In this document: piece by piece, positions 1 through 9,437 of the stretch
How the letters are laid out: the number at the start of each line of letters is the position of its first letter
Position numbering within the stretch: the first letter of the stretch is position 1
Source of the DNA: CBDHDJ01 sp965261645
Lineage (GTDB): Bacteria > Pseudomonadota > Alphaproteobacteria > SHVV01
NCBI GenBank assembly: GCA_965261645.1
Contig: CBDHDJ010000003.1
Coordinates: 1,488,001 to 1,552,000 of the forward strand
Direction of reading: 5' to 3'
DNA length: 64,000 nucleotides
Made by a program: the position numbers and the translations under genes
Notes under the pieces: model-generated
Told to the model about the DNA's origin: nothing
The model's database searches: none
The model's input: the letters and a program-made list of their open reading frames with translations, nothing else

Positions 1-497
1 CGGCGATTCGCTTGCTGATGCTGACCGGGTGCCGGCGCAACGAGATTCTGACCTTGCGATGGGAGGATGTGCACCTGGACGTGAACGAGCTCCGACTTCG
101 CGACAGCAAGTCTGGCCCGCGGGCGGTTCCGTTGTCGCCGGCGGCGGTGAAGGTCCTCGCGGGGCTACCTCGGGTCGCCGGCAATCCCTGGGTCATTGCG
201 GGCCGCAGACCGGGCGCGCGCCTGTCGGACTTCAACAGCCACTGGTATCGCGTAAGGTCGCGCGCCGGGCTTGAGAACGTCAGGCTTCATGACCTCCGTC
301 ATTCGTTCGCATCCCGCGCCCTGGCGCTTGGCGAGAGCCTGCCCATGATCGGCAAACTGCTTGGGCATACCAAGATCCAGACGACGGCGCGCTACGCCCA
401 TCTTGCGCGCGATTCCATACATGTATCGGCGGCCAGGGTCGCCGCCAGCATCGGGGCGGATATATTGCCCGCAACCTTGATGCCGGATGCTTCCTGA
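1..497 (+). CDS. tyrosine recombinase/integrase, C-terminal part (cut by window start)
   Basis: Only the last ~164 codons are in the window; the reading frame is open from the first bases, so the gene starts upstream. The visible part is the catalytic domain of a phage-type tyrosine integrase. The Arg of GCRRNE, the Lys of SKSG, the HDLRH box, LGHT and the YAHL tyrosine appear in the usual order and spacing. Such enzymes cut and rejoin DNA at att sites through the tyrosine nucleophile. It is not closely similar to the integrases at 49-52 kb. Whether the complete gene is intact cannot be judged here. The family assignment is secure. Confidence 0.9.
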   Translation, partial: AIRLLMLTGCRRNEILTLRWEDVHLDVNELRLRDSKSGPRAVPLSPAAVKVLAGLPRVAGNPWVIAGRRPGARLSDFNSHWYRVRSRAGLENVRLHDLRHSFASRALALGESLPMIGKLLGHTKIQTTARYAHLARDSIHVSAARVAASIGADILPATLMPDAS

Positions 498-597
498 GCC
501 CGACGCGTATAGTCGTCGCAGCGACAACTTGGCGATGTCGTGTTGTTGGATCAGGCCATATGTTCGCGCTTGGCGGGTGGCGGGCCCAGGTGCCCAA
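477..597. repeat. dispersed intergenic repeat, copy A
   Basis: About 115 bp that begins at the 3' end of the integrase and recurs, with perhaps 75% identity by eye, at 14673-14785 behind the polysaccharide deacetylase. The best-conserved core is ATGTTCGCGCTTGG preceded by a TGGATC(A/G)GGCC block. Both copies lie just downstream of a stop codon. Its function is unknown; it could be a degraded mobile repeat or a 3'-end regulatory element. Confidence 0.5.
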
Positions 598-606
598 GGA
601 TCGTAA

Positions 607-1038
607 CTACATCGCGCCTGGCCAGGGTGCCGGTTTGATGCGAGGCTCGGTTATCTTGATCGGTTCGTCTGTGTGCTTGCAATGGCACTCGACAAGAGCA
701 CCAGTGTCGATGGACAGAAATTCGTACCGGATTTCGCCGACCACATGCGCCGACCTGGCGAGCTGCACCCTGCCTGCCCGGATCCTGCCGTTGACCCGTC
801 CACGCACGACCACATCGTCGGCAACGATCTCACCGTTGATTGTGCCCTTTTCGCCGATGGTCAAGGTGCTGGAGAAGACATCGCTATCCATTGTCCCGTC
901 GATTTGAACCTCGCCCTGCGAGCAAAGATTGCCAATCATCCGCAGACTGGGACTGATCAGCGAGGGCGGTGCAACAACCTTGGAGCCGTCCGGCGTGTCG
1001 TGCAACAGGCCGCTCCGGCGTTTGGTTTTTGAGAACAT
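607..1038 (-). CDS. bactofilin family protein (polymer-forming cytoskeletal protein)
   Basis: A 143-aa protein with the right-handed beta-helical bactofilin (DUF583) core: a short disordered N-terminus, then repeating hydrophobic rungs such as IGEKGTINGEI, VVVRGRVNGRI and VVGEIRYE. Bactofilins polymerise without nucleotide on the inner face of the membrane and scaffold cell-wall enzymes or polar structures. The ATG at 1036-1038 is preceded by AGCAGGAATGG, an acceptable ribosome-binding site. An IS5 element begins only 17 bp upstream of this ATG (14 bp if its target duplication is excluded), so the native promoter has been separated from the gene. Expression now depends on read-through or a promoter supplied by the IS. 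Confidence 0.88.
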   Translation of the reverse strand: MFSKTKRRSGLLHDTPDGSKVVAPPSLISPSLRMIGNLCSQGEVQIDGTMDSDVFSSTLTIGEKGTINGEIVADDVVVRGRVNGRIRAGRVQLARSAHVVGEIRYEFLSIDTGALVECHCKHTDEPIKITEPRIKPAPWPGAM

Positions 1039-1055
1039 CCATTCCTGCTTTTAAT

Positions 1056-2341
1056 GGGCACCTCTAAGAATTGGTGAGTTGCCGGAGGATATTGTTTAAC
1101 TAGGCTGTCACCAGCTCCAGCCATGCCGGAGCCGAGATTTTCGGGGTCTTCCACGCTCCAATTGAGTTATTTCCGCTTCAAGACCGTCCCCAGGCGGTCT
1201 TTTCCTCCGAGTATCGTCACACGGCCGCCGCGAGACGCTCCAGTTGGACCAGGCGGCGCATGTTGTAGGCGAGGTTCTTCAACCCGATCCGCGCCTTCGC
1301 CCGCACCAGCCCGACACTACGCACCAGCGTCCCGCCCATGTCGTTGCTCTGGGCCCCGAAGACATGCTCGACGCGGACCCGAACCGACGAACGGGTCTTG
1401 TTGCCTTGCTTCTCGCGCTCGCTCAGCGGCTTGTTGCGGCGGCCCTTGCGATGGATCCGGCTCCGCAACCCCTTCTCCTTCAGCGACGCCTCGATCTCCG
1501 CCGAGCGGTAAGCGCTGTCCGCCCACACACCCAAAGCCGTGTTGTCCCCATCCAGGATATCGTCGAGGACTTGGCTGTCGTGCTCCGCCGCGTCGCTCAC
1601 ATGATAGCGCCGCACCAGCTTGTGCCGACGGTCCACGTTGACATGGTTCTTGTAACCGTAATGGCTCTTGCCGTGCTTCTTGGTCCACCGCGCCTCGACA
1701 TCCTTTTGGCGCCGCTTTGCCGGCTTGTCCTCCCAGCCTGCCGGCGTCTCGCCCGCCTTTATCCGCGCGTTCTCCTCGCGGCTGTTGCGCTGTTTGGGTA
1801 CCGCCACAATCGAGGCGTCGATGATCTGGCCGCCCATCGCCAGATAGCCCTGATCCTTCAGGTAGCCATCGAACGTCTCGAATAAAGCCTCAATCACGCC
1901 AGCTTGCGTTAACTGTTCGCGGTACAGCCACACCGTCTTGGCGTCGGGAACCCGGCCCTCTAGACCCAACCCCAGAAATCGCATGAACGACAGGCGGTCA
2001 CGGATCTGATGCTCAACTTGGTCGTCCGAGAGATTGTAGAGCGCGCACAGAATGATCGTCTTGAACATCACAATCGCATCCCACGGCTTGCGTCCCGCCC
2101 GCGATTTGCGCACCTTGTCCGCACGCCGCCACACCGCCTCAAGACGGGCGCGCAAGTCTTCCCACGGAACCACCCCGTCGATCTTCAAAAGCGGCTCGTT
2201 CTTGGCGTCAAGACCGGTATACCGGTTCCCAAGATCGAAAAACCCCATCTGACCCATAAACCACGCCTCCCGCTATCAACAAATCGTCAACCCGATTCTA
2301 AATCGACGACGCCCGAAAAAGGAGAATTTTTAGAGGTGCCC
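1056..2341 (-). mobile_element. IS5-family insertion sequence with TIRs and 4-bp target duplication
   Basis: The left end GGGCACCTCTAAGAATT (1056-1072) and the inverted right end (2325-2341) match with one mismatch over 17 bp. The flanking tetranucleotide TAAT at 1052-1055 recurs at 2342-2345 and is the likely target-site duplication. The element is ~1286 bp and encodes one transposase on the minus strand. It looks complete and recent. Confidence 0.9.
1217..2257 (-). CDS. IS5-family transposase
   Basis: A 346-aa transposase with an N-terminal DUF772-like region (FKTIILCALYNLSDDQVEHQ) and a DDE catalytic core: first Asp in QIIDASIV, second in WADSAY, Glu in RVRVEHVFG. These are the signatures of IS5-group enzymes. 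Length is normal and no frameshift is apparent, so the gene may be active. It nearly fills the element bounded by the terminal repeats. Confidence 0.93.
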   Translation of the reverse strand: MGQMGFFDLGNRYTGLDAKNEPLLKIDGVVPWEDLRARLEAVWRRADKVRKSRAGRKPWDAIVMFKTIILCALYNLSDDQVEHQIRDRLSFMRFLGLGLEGRVPDAKTVWLYREQLTQAGVIEALFETFDGYLKDQGYLAMGGQIIDASIVAVPKQRNSREENARIKAGETPAGWEDKPAKRRQKDVEARWTKKHGKSHYGYKNHVNVDRRHKLVRRYHVSDAAEHDSQVLDDILDGDNTALGVWADSAYRSAEIEASLKEKGLRSRIHRKGRRNKPLSEREKQGNKTRSSVRVRVEHVFGAQSNDMGGTLVRSVGLVRAKARIGLKNLAYNMRRLVQLERLAAAV

Positions 2342-2445
2342 TAATGTCGGTTACAGACAAATGACCGGTCCATCTAACAGGCAAAGTGACCGGGTTAATA
2401 GCTATCATATTTTGTGCGGGGGAGTTCGATGCGTAGGTCAGGACT

Positions 2446-2690
2446 GAATTAGTTCTGAAACGCGCGATGAGGCGTTATGGCCGACCGGCTTCGATCGTCA
2501 CGGACGGGCTTCCGTCCTACCGGGCTGCGACGAAGGTGATCGGCAATGAGGGTTGCCAAGAGTCTAGGCGCTGGTTCAACCGCCGGGCGGAAAACTCACA
2601 TCAACCCTTTTGAAGGCGGGTAGGGGCAATGGCTCGGTTCAGAGACATAAAATCAGCTTCCCCCGGTCGGACGAGCAACCGGAACACCAG
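2446..2690 (+). pseudogene. IS6-family transposase remnant
   Basis: Translation from 2446 gives IS6-family catalytic-core sequence (SIVTDGLPSYRAA, then RRWFNRRAENSHQPF). At ~2610 the frame is lost to a stop, and the expected continuation (GAMARFRDIKS) is found in another frame. The N-terminal DNA-binding part and first catalytic Asp are missing, and no terminal repeats were recognised. This is a degraded fragment. Confidence 0.7.
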
Positions 2691-2798
2691 GCCGCTGGCG
2701 ACGCCGTGTTCTTCGCCGCAACCGAGCTGCACGCGGCGCTTCCGGTCAAGGAAGGCGTGCGCGACAGCCTGATCGTCTGGTTCTCGGAGGGATCGTGA
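2664..2798 (+). pseudogene. possible C-terminal fragment of a 2OG-Fe(II) oxygenase
   Basis: About 44 codons ending at a TGA resemble the last strands of 2-oxoglutarate/Fe(II) dioxygenases (GDAVFFAATELHA, then PVKEGVRDSLIVWF), where a His and an Arg bind iron and 2-oxoglutarate. Nothing upstream matches because the IS6 remnant adjoins it. The assignment rests on pattern only and is weak. Confidence 0.3.
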
Positions 2799-2805
2799 TG
2801 CCCGG

Positions 2806-4371
2806 TCAACGAGTGCCGCCGAAGCCGGCCGCGAGATCGTCGCGTTCCAACGCGCCCCCCATGCCCTCATGCGCGGCGCCGAAGAAACCGCCCGTCACGA
2901 TTCCGCTGTCGCCCCCCGTCTGAACGAAGGTGTTGCCACGGACGCGGACACGGTATGCGAGATCGCCGTCGCCCCAGACCGTTCCCGACCCTATCGCGCC
3001 CGGTGCTGCCCCGGTCGACCACGCTTCCAAGCCCGAGAAGCTGAGCGTGCCGTCAAGCGTGGTCAACTGGACGCTTAGCGCCGCTTCACCTGCAACCGCA
3101 CGCGCGGTAGGGGTGAGTCCAAGCAACCGGCCATCCCACCGCGCGGACCCGGACAACGCGGCATTGCGGGCCAGATCGGTATCGGGAATGGAGCCGTAAG
3201 CCCAAGCCTGTGCAAACCCGTTGCGGTGGGCGGCGCCGAACGCCATTTGCTCACCGCCCGGAAGGCCCAGCACGCCCCGCACATGAGTCGAAGTGTCGGA
3301 CCACGGCCCCAACTGTTCGGCGATGTCTTCGGGCGGAACGCCGGAAGACAGTCGCGTATATGCTGCGAGCAACCCCTCGCGATCGAGGGGATAGATAGCG
3401 TGGGCGGGCAGCCCGGCCCAGCCCGTGAGGTCGCGATTGTAGCTCGTGGCGGAGACCATATCCGGGTGCCCCAGGAACCCCATGGCGTGCATGAGTTCGT
3501 GGACTAGAAGGCCCACATTGGTTTGCTGGTAATCGAGTTCGGTCGCGGTTGCGATGGCCGACCGCGCCCCGTATGGGGGGAGGTCGCTCAGTATTAGAAG
3601 GCGCCCGCCGGTGAAGGCGCCGTCCTTGATCGTGAGATTGAACCGTCCGCTGTCGGGGGTCAGGTTGAAGCCAACGTGAACTTCGCCCGCGGGAATGTCA
3701 GCTACAGCGAGTTCCGGCGTCCTTTCTTCGGAAATCGTCAGCTCCCACTCGCGCGGCAGCGCCGCGTTGATGATCCTAACGGCATCGTTCACATACCCGG
3801 CTTGCTTGTCGGTCGTCCCTTCGTAGATGTGAACCGTAAGGGGCTCGTCATGGATCGGCAGACCGGGCAGCAATCCCGGTATCCATTCCTGCGCGGCAAC
3901 GGCATTCTCTTTCAGCCAGGCGACCACTTGGGCGCGCCCCACCCCATCCCTGATCCGGCCATGAGATACGGCGACGTCGCCGTGCTGTGCCACCCTGGGC
4001 AGGGTGTGGTCCGGCAACGGACTTTCGCACCAGCGAGCATTGGGCACTGGCGCAGGTTGCCCAAATTGATCAACGCGCCCCGTCCTGTCGCACGTCGTGC
4101 CGGCTGGCAAGGGCGCAACGTCGGAGCCGACATGGCGAATCCCTGACAGGGTTCGCATTTCAACCAAGGCCGCCGTATCGAGATCGACGACCGGCATTTG
4201 GCGGGTAAGCGCGAGATCATCGCCGGTCGGGTCGGAGGGTTCCGCCGTCGGCGACGTGGTCGGTGGCGTGGTCGGTGGCGGCGTGGTCGACACGGCCGGC
4301 CCGCCGGCTCCTCCGCCGCCACAGGCGGAAAGTAGCAAGCCGGCTACGGCGATGGCGATCAGAACACGCAT
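2806..4371 (-). CDS. surface lipoprotein with HExxH zincin motif and TbpB-like C-terminal barrel
   Basis: A 521-aa predicted lipoprotein. The signal peptide ends in lipobox LLSAC (Cys17), followed by a Gly- and Thr/Pro-rich linker (18-50). Residues 291-302 read HELMHAMGFLGH, a zinc-peptidase signature resembling the metzincin HExxHxxGxxH but with one extra residue before the last His. The C-terminal ~120 residues look like the small beta-barrel of Slam-exported lipoproteins, ending GGFFGAAHEGMGG and AAGFGG. Seen: lipobox, HExxH box and barrel-like tail. Known: Slam cargo carry such barrels. Inferred: a surface-anchored protease. GGAAAGGTAAGGGG precedes the ATG. It lies ~11 kb from the lipoprotein/Slam cluster, with mobile elements between. 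Confidence 0.72.
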   Translation of the reverse strand: MRVLIAIAVAGLLLSACGGGGAGGPAVSTTPPPTTPPTTSPTAEPSDPTGDDLALTRQMPVVDLDTAALVEMRTLSGIRHVGSDVAPLPAGTTCDRTGRVDQFGQPAPVPNARWCESPLPDHTLPRVAQHGDVAVSHGRIRDGVGRAQVVAWLKENAVAAQEWIPGLLPGLPIHDEPLTVHIYEGTTDKQAGYVNDAVRIINAALPREWELTISEERTPELAVADIPAGEVHVGFNLTPDSGRFNLTIKDGAFTGGRLLILSDLPPYGARSAIATATELDYQQTNVGLLVHELMHAMGFLGHPDMVSATSYNRDLTGWAGLPAHAIYPLDREGLLAAYTRLSSGVPPEDIAEQLGPWSDTSTHVRGVLGLPGGEQMAFGAAHRNGFAQAWAYGSIPDTDLARNAALSGSARWDGRLLGLTPTARAVAGEAALSVQLTTLDGTLSFSGLEAWSTGAAPGAIGSGTVWGDGDLAYRVRVRGNTFVQTGGDSGIVTGGFFGAAHEGMGGALERDDLAAGFGGTR

Positions 4372-5218
4372 GGAACCCCTTACCTTTCCTGCAAGCCGCA
4401 GTCCGTTGGTACTCCGAGCGCGGTTACTCTAGGGAGTGCCCGGATGCCGTCACCACTAAACCGGGATTCCCCATATGGAACCCTCCCAGCCCGTTGAGTG
4501 TGACTCGAAACCGCTCGACGTTCAATTCGCCTTCGAATGACGGCCATCTTCGCGCCGATCCGGATGATTGAGGACCAATTGGCGGCGTTAGTGGCGCGGA
4601 ATGGCATTTTTGCCGGCGATCCGGGCGCACCGATCCTGTCGGCGGCGACGCGAAGGAACGGGGTGCCGTCGCTCATGCCGGGGTTGGCGGCGGTCTGAGC
4701 CGGTCGATACGGCGCAGGATGTCGGCGAACAGGTCACGAGGAATGACAACCACGGCCATCTGGAACGTGACGTAGCGCCCGTGGCGCACGATCTTCGCTC
4801 CGATCTTGATGAGCTTCTCTCGCAGGCTGGTCAGTGACCACTGTTCCACGGCATCGGGCAGCGCGAGGATGCGCATGAAGTTGCCGAGGTTGTAGGCGAG
4901 CGCGTGAAGCTGGAGGCGAACGGCATTGTGGTCGAACCTGCGGCACGACAGGCGTGTCCACCGGATCGCGTTCTTGCCCTCCTTGATCCATTGCTCAGCC
5001 GTACCGCGCTGATTGTAGAACGCGACCACCCGCTCGGCGGGGCGGCCCAGGTTGGTGACGATGAACCCGACCCGCGGGTACGACTCACCCGGATGCCACT
5101 CGACCTTGGCGACGACGCGGCGGGGCTTGTCCCAGGTTCCGGCCTGATAACTGAAGCTGGCATGATACCGGCGCACGTCCTTGGGCGGGCTGCCGACGGG
5201 GCGTATGTGGACGCCCCC

Positions 5219-5534
5219 TGCAGTGCAAGCAGGAATTTGAACAACTCGTGACATGCGGTCAGGTACTGTCGTATGTCCGGCCTCTCAAGTGCGGCATGCA
5301 TGCGCCGCGGGCCCATATGGTGTTCGTGGATCGGATCCAAATCGCTTCAGCGGTATGCTTGACAGCCCTGCGCGCCGTGCTGGTTTTTCCGACCCCGTCT
5401 CTCTGACCTTTTGCCCCTATGTTGTCTTTCGTCCCAACCGCACCAACCGGGGTCATCCGCGCCTCACGCCCTCAAGAGCGTGTCCGCGAAGCCCGGTGTT
5501 CCAATTCCAAACAGACCCTTCCTCCTCCAGGCAG
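5219..5534 (-). ncRNA. candidate bridge RNA region of the IS110/IS1111 element
   Basis: IS110-family transposases use a non-coding bridge RNA, encoded in the element's longer non-coding end, to pair donor and target. In IS1111-type elements that region lies downstream of the transposase. Here the only long non-coding stretch is this ~316 bp between the transposase stop and the left subterminal repeat. The location is the whole evidence; no guide loops were worked out. Confidence 0.35.
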
Positions 5535-6566
5535 TTATTCCGCAACATTGGCGCCCGGCGCCCGGTAGATGTCCTTCCTGACCGACAGCGCCCAGATGAT
5601 GCGCGCCATCTTGTTCGCCAGTGCGACGGCGACCAGCTTCGGCGGCTTTTCCGCGATCATCCTCCGCAGCCAGGGATCATCCAGCTCCTCGCGCTTGCGC
5701 ATATGCCGGAGCACCGACGTTGCGCCCAGGACGAGCAACTGGCGGAGATCGCGCTGGCCCATCTTGGTGATCCGGCCGAGCCGCTGCTTGCCGGCCGTCG
5801 AGTGCTGCCGCGGTGTCAGCCCGACCCAGGCCGCAAAGTCGCGCCCGCAGCCGAAGCTCTCCATCGGCGGCGCAAAGGCATGCAGCGCCATCGCACAGAT
5901 CGGGCCGATGCCGGGGATCGTCATCAGCCGCTTCATCTCCGCGCGCGCCCGGGTCCGGGAACGGATCCCCTTCTCAAGGCCGGCGATCTTCTGACTGAGT
6001 GCAGCGATCTGCTCGAACAGCAGTTTGGCCATCGACACGACCTGTTCGGGAAGCGACCCTTCCACTTCTGCCAACTCAAGCCGCATCACCGCGAGGCCCG
6101 CCACACCCTGGGCCGCGATCACGCCGAACTCTGCCAGCTGGCCCCGCAGTGAATTGATCGTCTGCGTGCGTTGGCGGACAAGCAGCGCGCGGGTGCGAAA
6201 CAGCATTGCATCCGCCTGCGCTTCTTCCGACTTCACTGCCACGAACCGCATGGTCGGGCGCTGTGCCGCCTCGACGATCGCGGCCGCGTCGTTACTGTCA
6301 TTCTTCTGCCGTTTCAGGAATGGCTTGACATAGATCGGCGGGATCAGCTTGCACGCATGGCCAAGAGCGATGATCTGTCGACCCCAGTAATGCGCGCCGC
6401 CGCAGGCCTCCATCACAACCAGGCACGGCGGCGCTTCGGAGAGGAATACGAGGAACTTTTCTCGCGAAAGCTTTTTGCCGAACACCGGCTTGCCTTCCGC
6501 CGTTGCCCCATGGAGTTGGAAACTCCTCTTTGATATATCGATGCCAATGATGGTAATCCGGTCCAC
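5535..6566 (-). CDS. IS110-family transposase
   Basis: A 343-aa protein with the N-terminal RuvC-like DEDD domain (GIDISKRSFQ, VVMEACGGAHYWGR, KNDSNDAAAI) and C-terminal transposase_20 domain containing IPGIGPICAMAL, FAAWVGLTPRQHSTAGK and the serine-containing C-terminal region. Length and order are normal for the IS1111 subgroup, and no stop or frameshift is seen. It acts as a bridge-RNA-guided recombinase. It is on the same strand as the IS1380 gene that it splits. Confidence 0.92.
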   Translation of the reverse strand: MDRITIIGIDISKRSFQLHGATAEGKPVFGKKLSREKFLVFLSEAPPCLVVMEACGGAHYWGRQIIALGHACKLIPPIYVKPFLKRQKNDSNDAAAIVEAAQRPTMRFVAVKSEEAQADAMLFRTRALLVRQRTQTINSLRGQLAEFGVIAAQGVAGLAVMRLELAEVEGSLPEQVVSMAKLLFEQIAALSQKIAGLEKGIRSRTRARAEMKRLMTIPGIGPICAMALHAFAPPMESFGCGRDFAAWVGLTPRQHSTAGKQRLGRITKMGQRDLRQLLVLGATSVLRHMRKREELDDPWLRRMIAEKPPKLVAVALANKMARIIWALSVRKDIYRAPGANVAE

Positions 6567-7660
6567 GGACGCCTCCTTCGTTGATCGAACGCACCCCGCG
6601 TGCGTTCCTTCCTGGCGCTTATGACGCCGTCAGATGGGGGCGTCCACCCCATCGCTTCAGGAGATGAGCGATGCTCTCTTGCAGCACTTTGTTGGCGGGC
6701 AGCCGGATGGCGTAGAGCATGGCCTCGGCTTCGAGGTAGTCGTAGATCTCCGGTGAGGCGAAGGCCGCATCGCCGCTGGAAGTAGAGGCGGATGGCTCGT
6801 TCCTTGTAACGTTCGACCACCGGTACCAGGACATCACGCCATCGGTGGGCGCAGTGCACGTTGCCGGGGCGCAGCGGCAACGCTCCAGGTTGCCGAACTG
6901 GTTGAACACGAACAGCGGGTGATAGCAGGTGCAGCCAAAGTGGCCGTTATAGGCCGTGCCCTCCTGCTCACCGAATGTCGGACTGTCGGAGCTGTCCATG
7001 TCGAGCACGACGCGCCTCGGCGGATCGTAGTCGTGAACCCGGTCGATCCACATCCCCGACAGGTCCGCAAGGGCCGCGAGGTTCCCGTTGTTCGCCAGCA
7101 GCCCGGTCTCGAACCGCCCCATCTGGCTGGTCGATGCCCCGCCGCGCCCGACCGCTTTGCCGCCGACGATCCAGCGCATCGCGGGATCACGCCCGAGCCG
7201 GTTGGCGTCGTTGACATCCTCGTAGCCGGCGAGACGCCCATAGACGGACTGGCGAAGGAGACTGACGATGCCGTGCCAGCCGTTCCTGCCCGTGCGGCTA
7301 TCCGCGAGCTCGCCGCCCGCCAGTGCGGTCAGCCCGAGCGCGTCGTCCAGTTCGCGATAAGCGAGCAACCCCGCGTCGGAAGTCACCCGCGATCCGTGGA
7401 ACTCCAGTTTCAGACGGCGGTCGAAAAGGGGCCGGAGTGGCCCATGATCCGATTCACCCTCCGGGTACCGCATCCGAGCCGCCCTCCGACACCCTCAAGC
7501 CAGTGATTCTTATAGCAGAATCGTGCCAATCAGGCATCAGGCGAAGCGGTCACTTGGGAAATGCGGGATTAGATAAACCCATTTATCTCATCTGCCGTAG
7601 AAGTCTTGGAATTTTGCATCCCCACCGGATACCTTTTTCGGCCTGCACAAGGTCATCAAT

Positions 7661-7777
7661 ATGCTCCTCTCCGTCTTCCGCGAAATCGTCCTTGGCCGCG
7701 CAGCGCTTCACACAGAAATCCTTGCCCTGCGACAGCAGGTAGCTGTCCTGAAACGGAAAAAGCCCCGGTCATCGGTA
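7661..7777 (+). pseudogene. N-terminal remnant of an integrase-core transposase
   Basis: About 38 codons (LLSVFREIVLGRAAL, ILALRQQVAVLKRKKPR) resemble the N-terminus of DDE integrase-core transposases in which a Leu-rich helix is followed by LALRQQ. The rest of the gene is absent: the sequence runs into the group II intron remnant, so the gene was probably truncated by intron insertion or by rearrangement. Confidence 0.5.
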
Positions 7778-7789
7778 GGGTCGGGGGCT

Positions 7790-9232
<1,443 letters not shown>

Positions 9233-9437
9233 CTTTATCCCGACATTCCCCATATACCATCCAAATTCGTGGAAATCGCACCACTTTCCCACCGCCAAGG
9301 GAACTGTATCCCCTATGCAGCCATCCGATGGCATGATTTTGGTAATCGGCCCGCGCTTGGAAGGCCACTCGGTCATTTTTCTCGCCATCCAGACACACCT
9401 CTCCTGTCGCTTTCTCCTCGCCGTCGATTCCCTCGGC

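Larger units (their letters stand above)
5204..6651 (-). mobile_element. IS110-family (IS1111-type) element nested in IS1380
   Basis: Comparing the broken IS1380 copy with copy C places the junctions at ~5204 and ~6651. Just inside each end lies a perfect 12-bp inverted repeat, GTGGACGCCCCC at 5207-5218 and its complement at 6636-6647. Subterminal inverted repeats of this size are typical of the IS1111 subgroup. No target duplication is evident, as is usual for the family. The non-coding part is ~316 bp downstream of the transposase and only ~70 bp upstream. Confidence 0.82.
4673..7473 (-). pseudogene. IS1380-family transposase, split by IS110
   Basis: The N-terminal half (7473 down to ~6652) and C-terminal half (~5204 down to 4673) together correspond to the intact 449-aa transposase of copy B. 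The first half holds the LDMDSS catalytic region and FGCTCYHP, the second the FYNQRGTAEQWIKEGKNA block. The two are separated by the IS110 element. The N-terminal half also appears damaged around 6780-6850, where reading frames shift (RPGNVHSADGW in copy B becomes CAPATCTAPTDG), so it was decaying even apart from the insertion. Confidence 0.82.
4456..7575 (-). mobile_element. IS1380-family element, copy A, interrupted by an IS110 element
   Basis: Imperfect terminal inverted repeats (left ATTCCCCATATGG near 4467; right GGGAAATGCGGGAT near 7555-7569) match those of copies B (9233-10887) and C (46177-47230). The transposase gene is split in two by a 1.45-kb insertion at 5204-6651. The upstream side carries the palindrome GATTCTTATAGCAGAATC at 7505-7522, shared by all three copies. 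Confidence 0.8.

Noticed and set aside
5221..5340. minus-strand frame beginning MDPIHEHHMGPRRMHAAL within the IS110 element
   Set aside because: It lies wholly in the element's non-coding end, where the bridge RNA is expected, and resembles no family I know.
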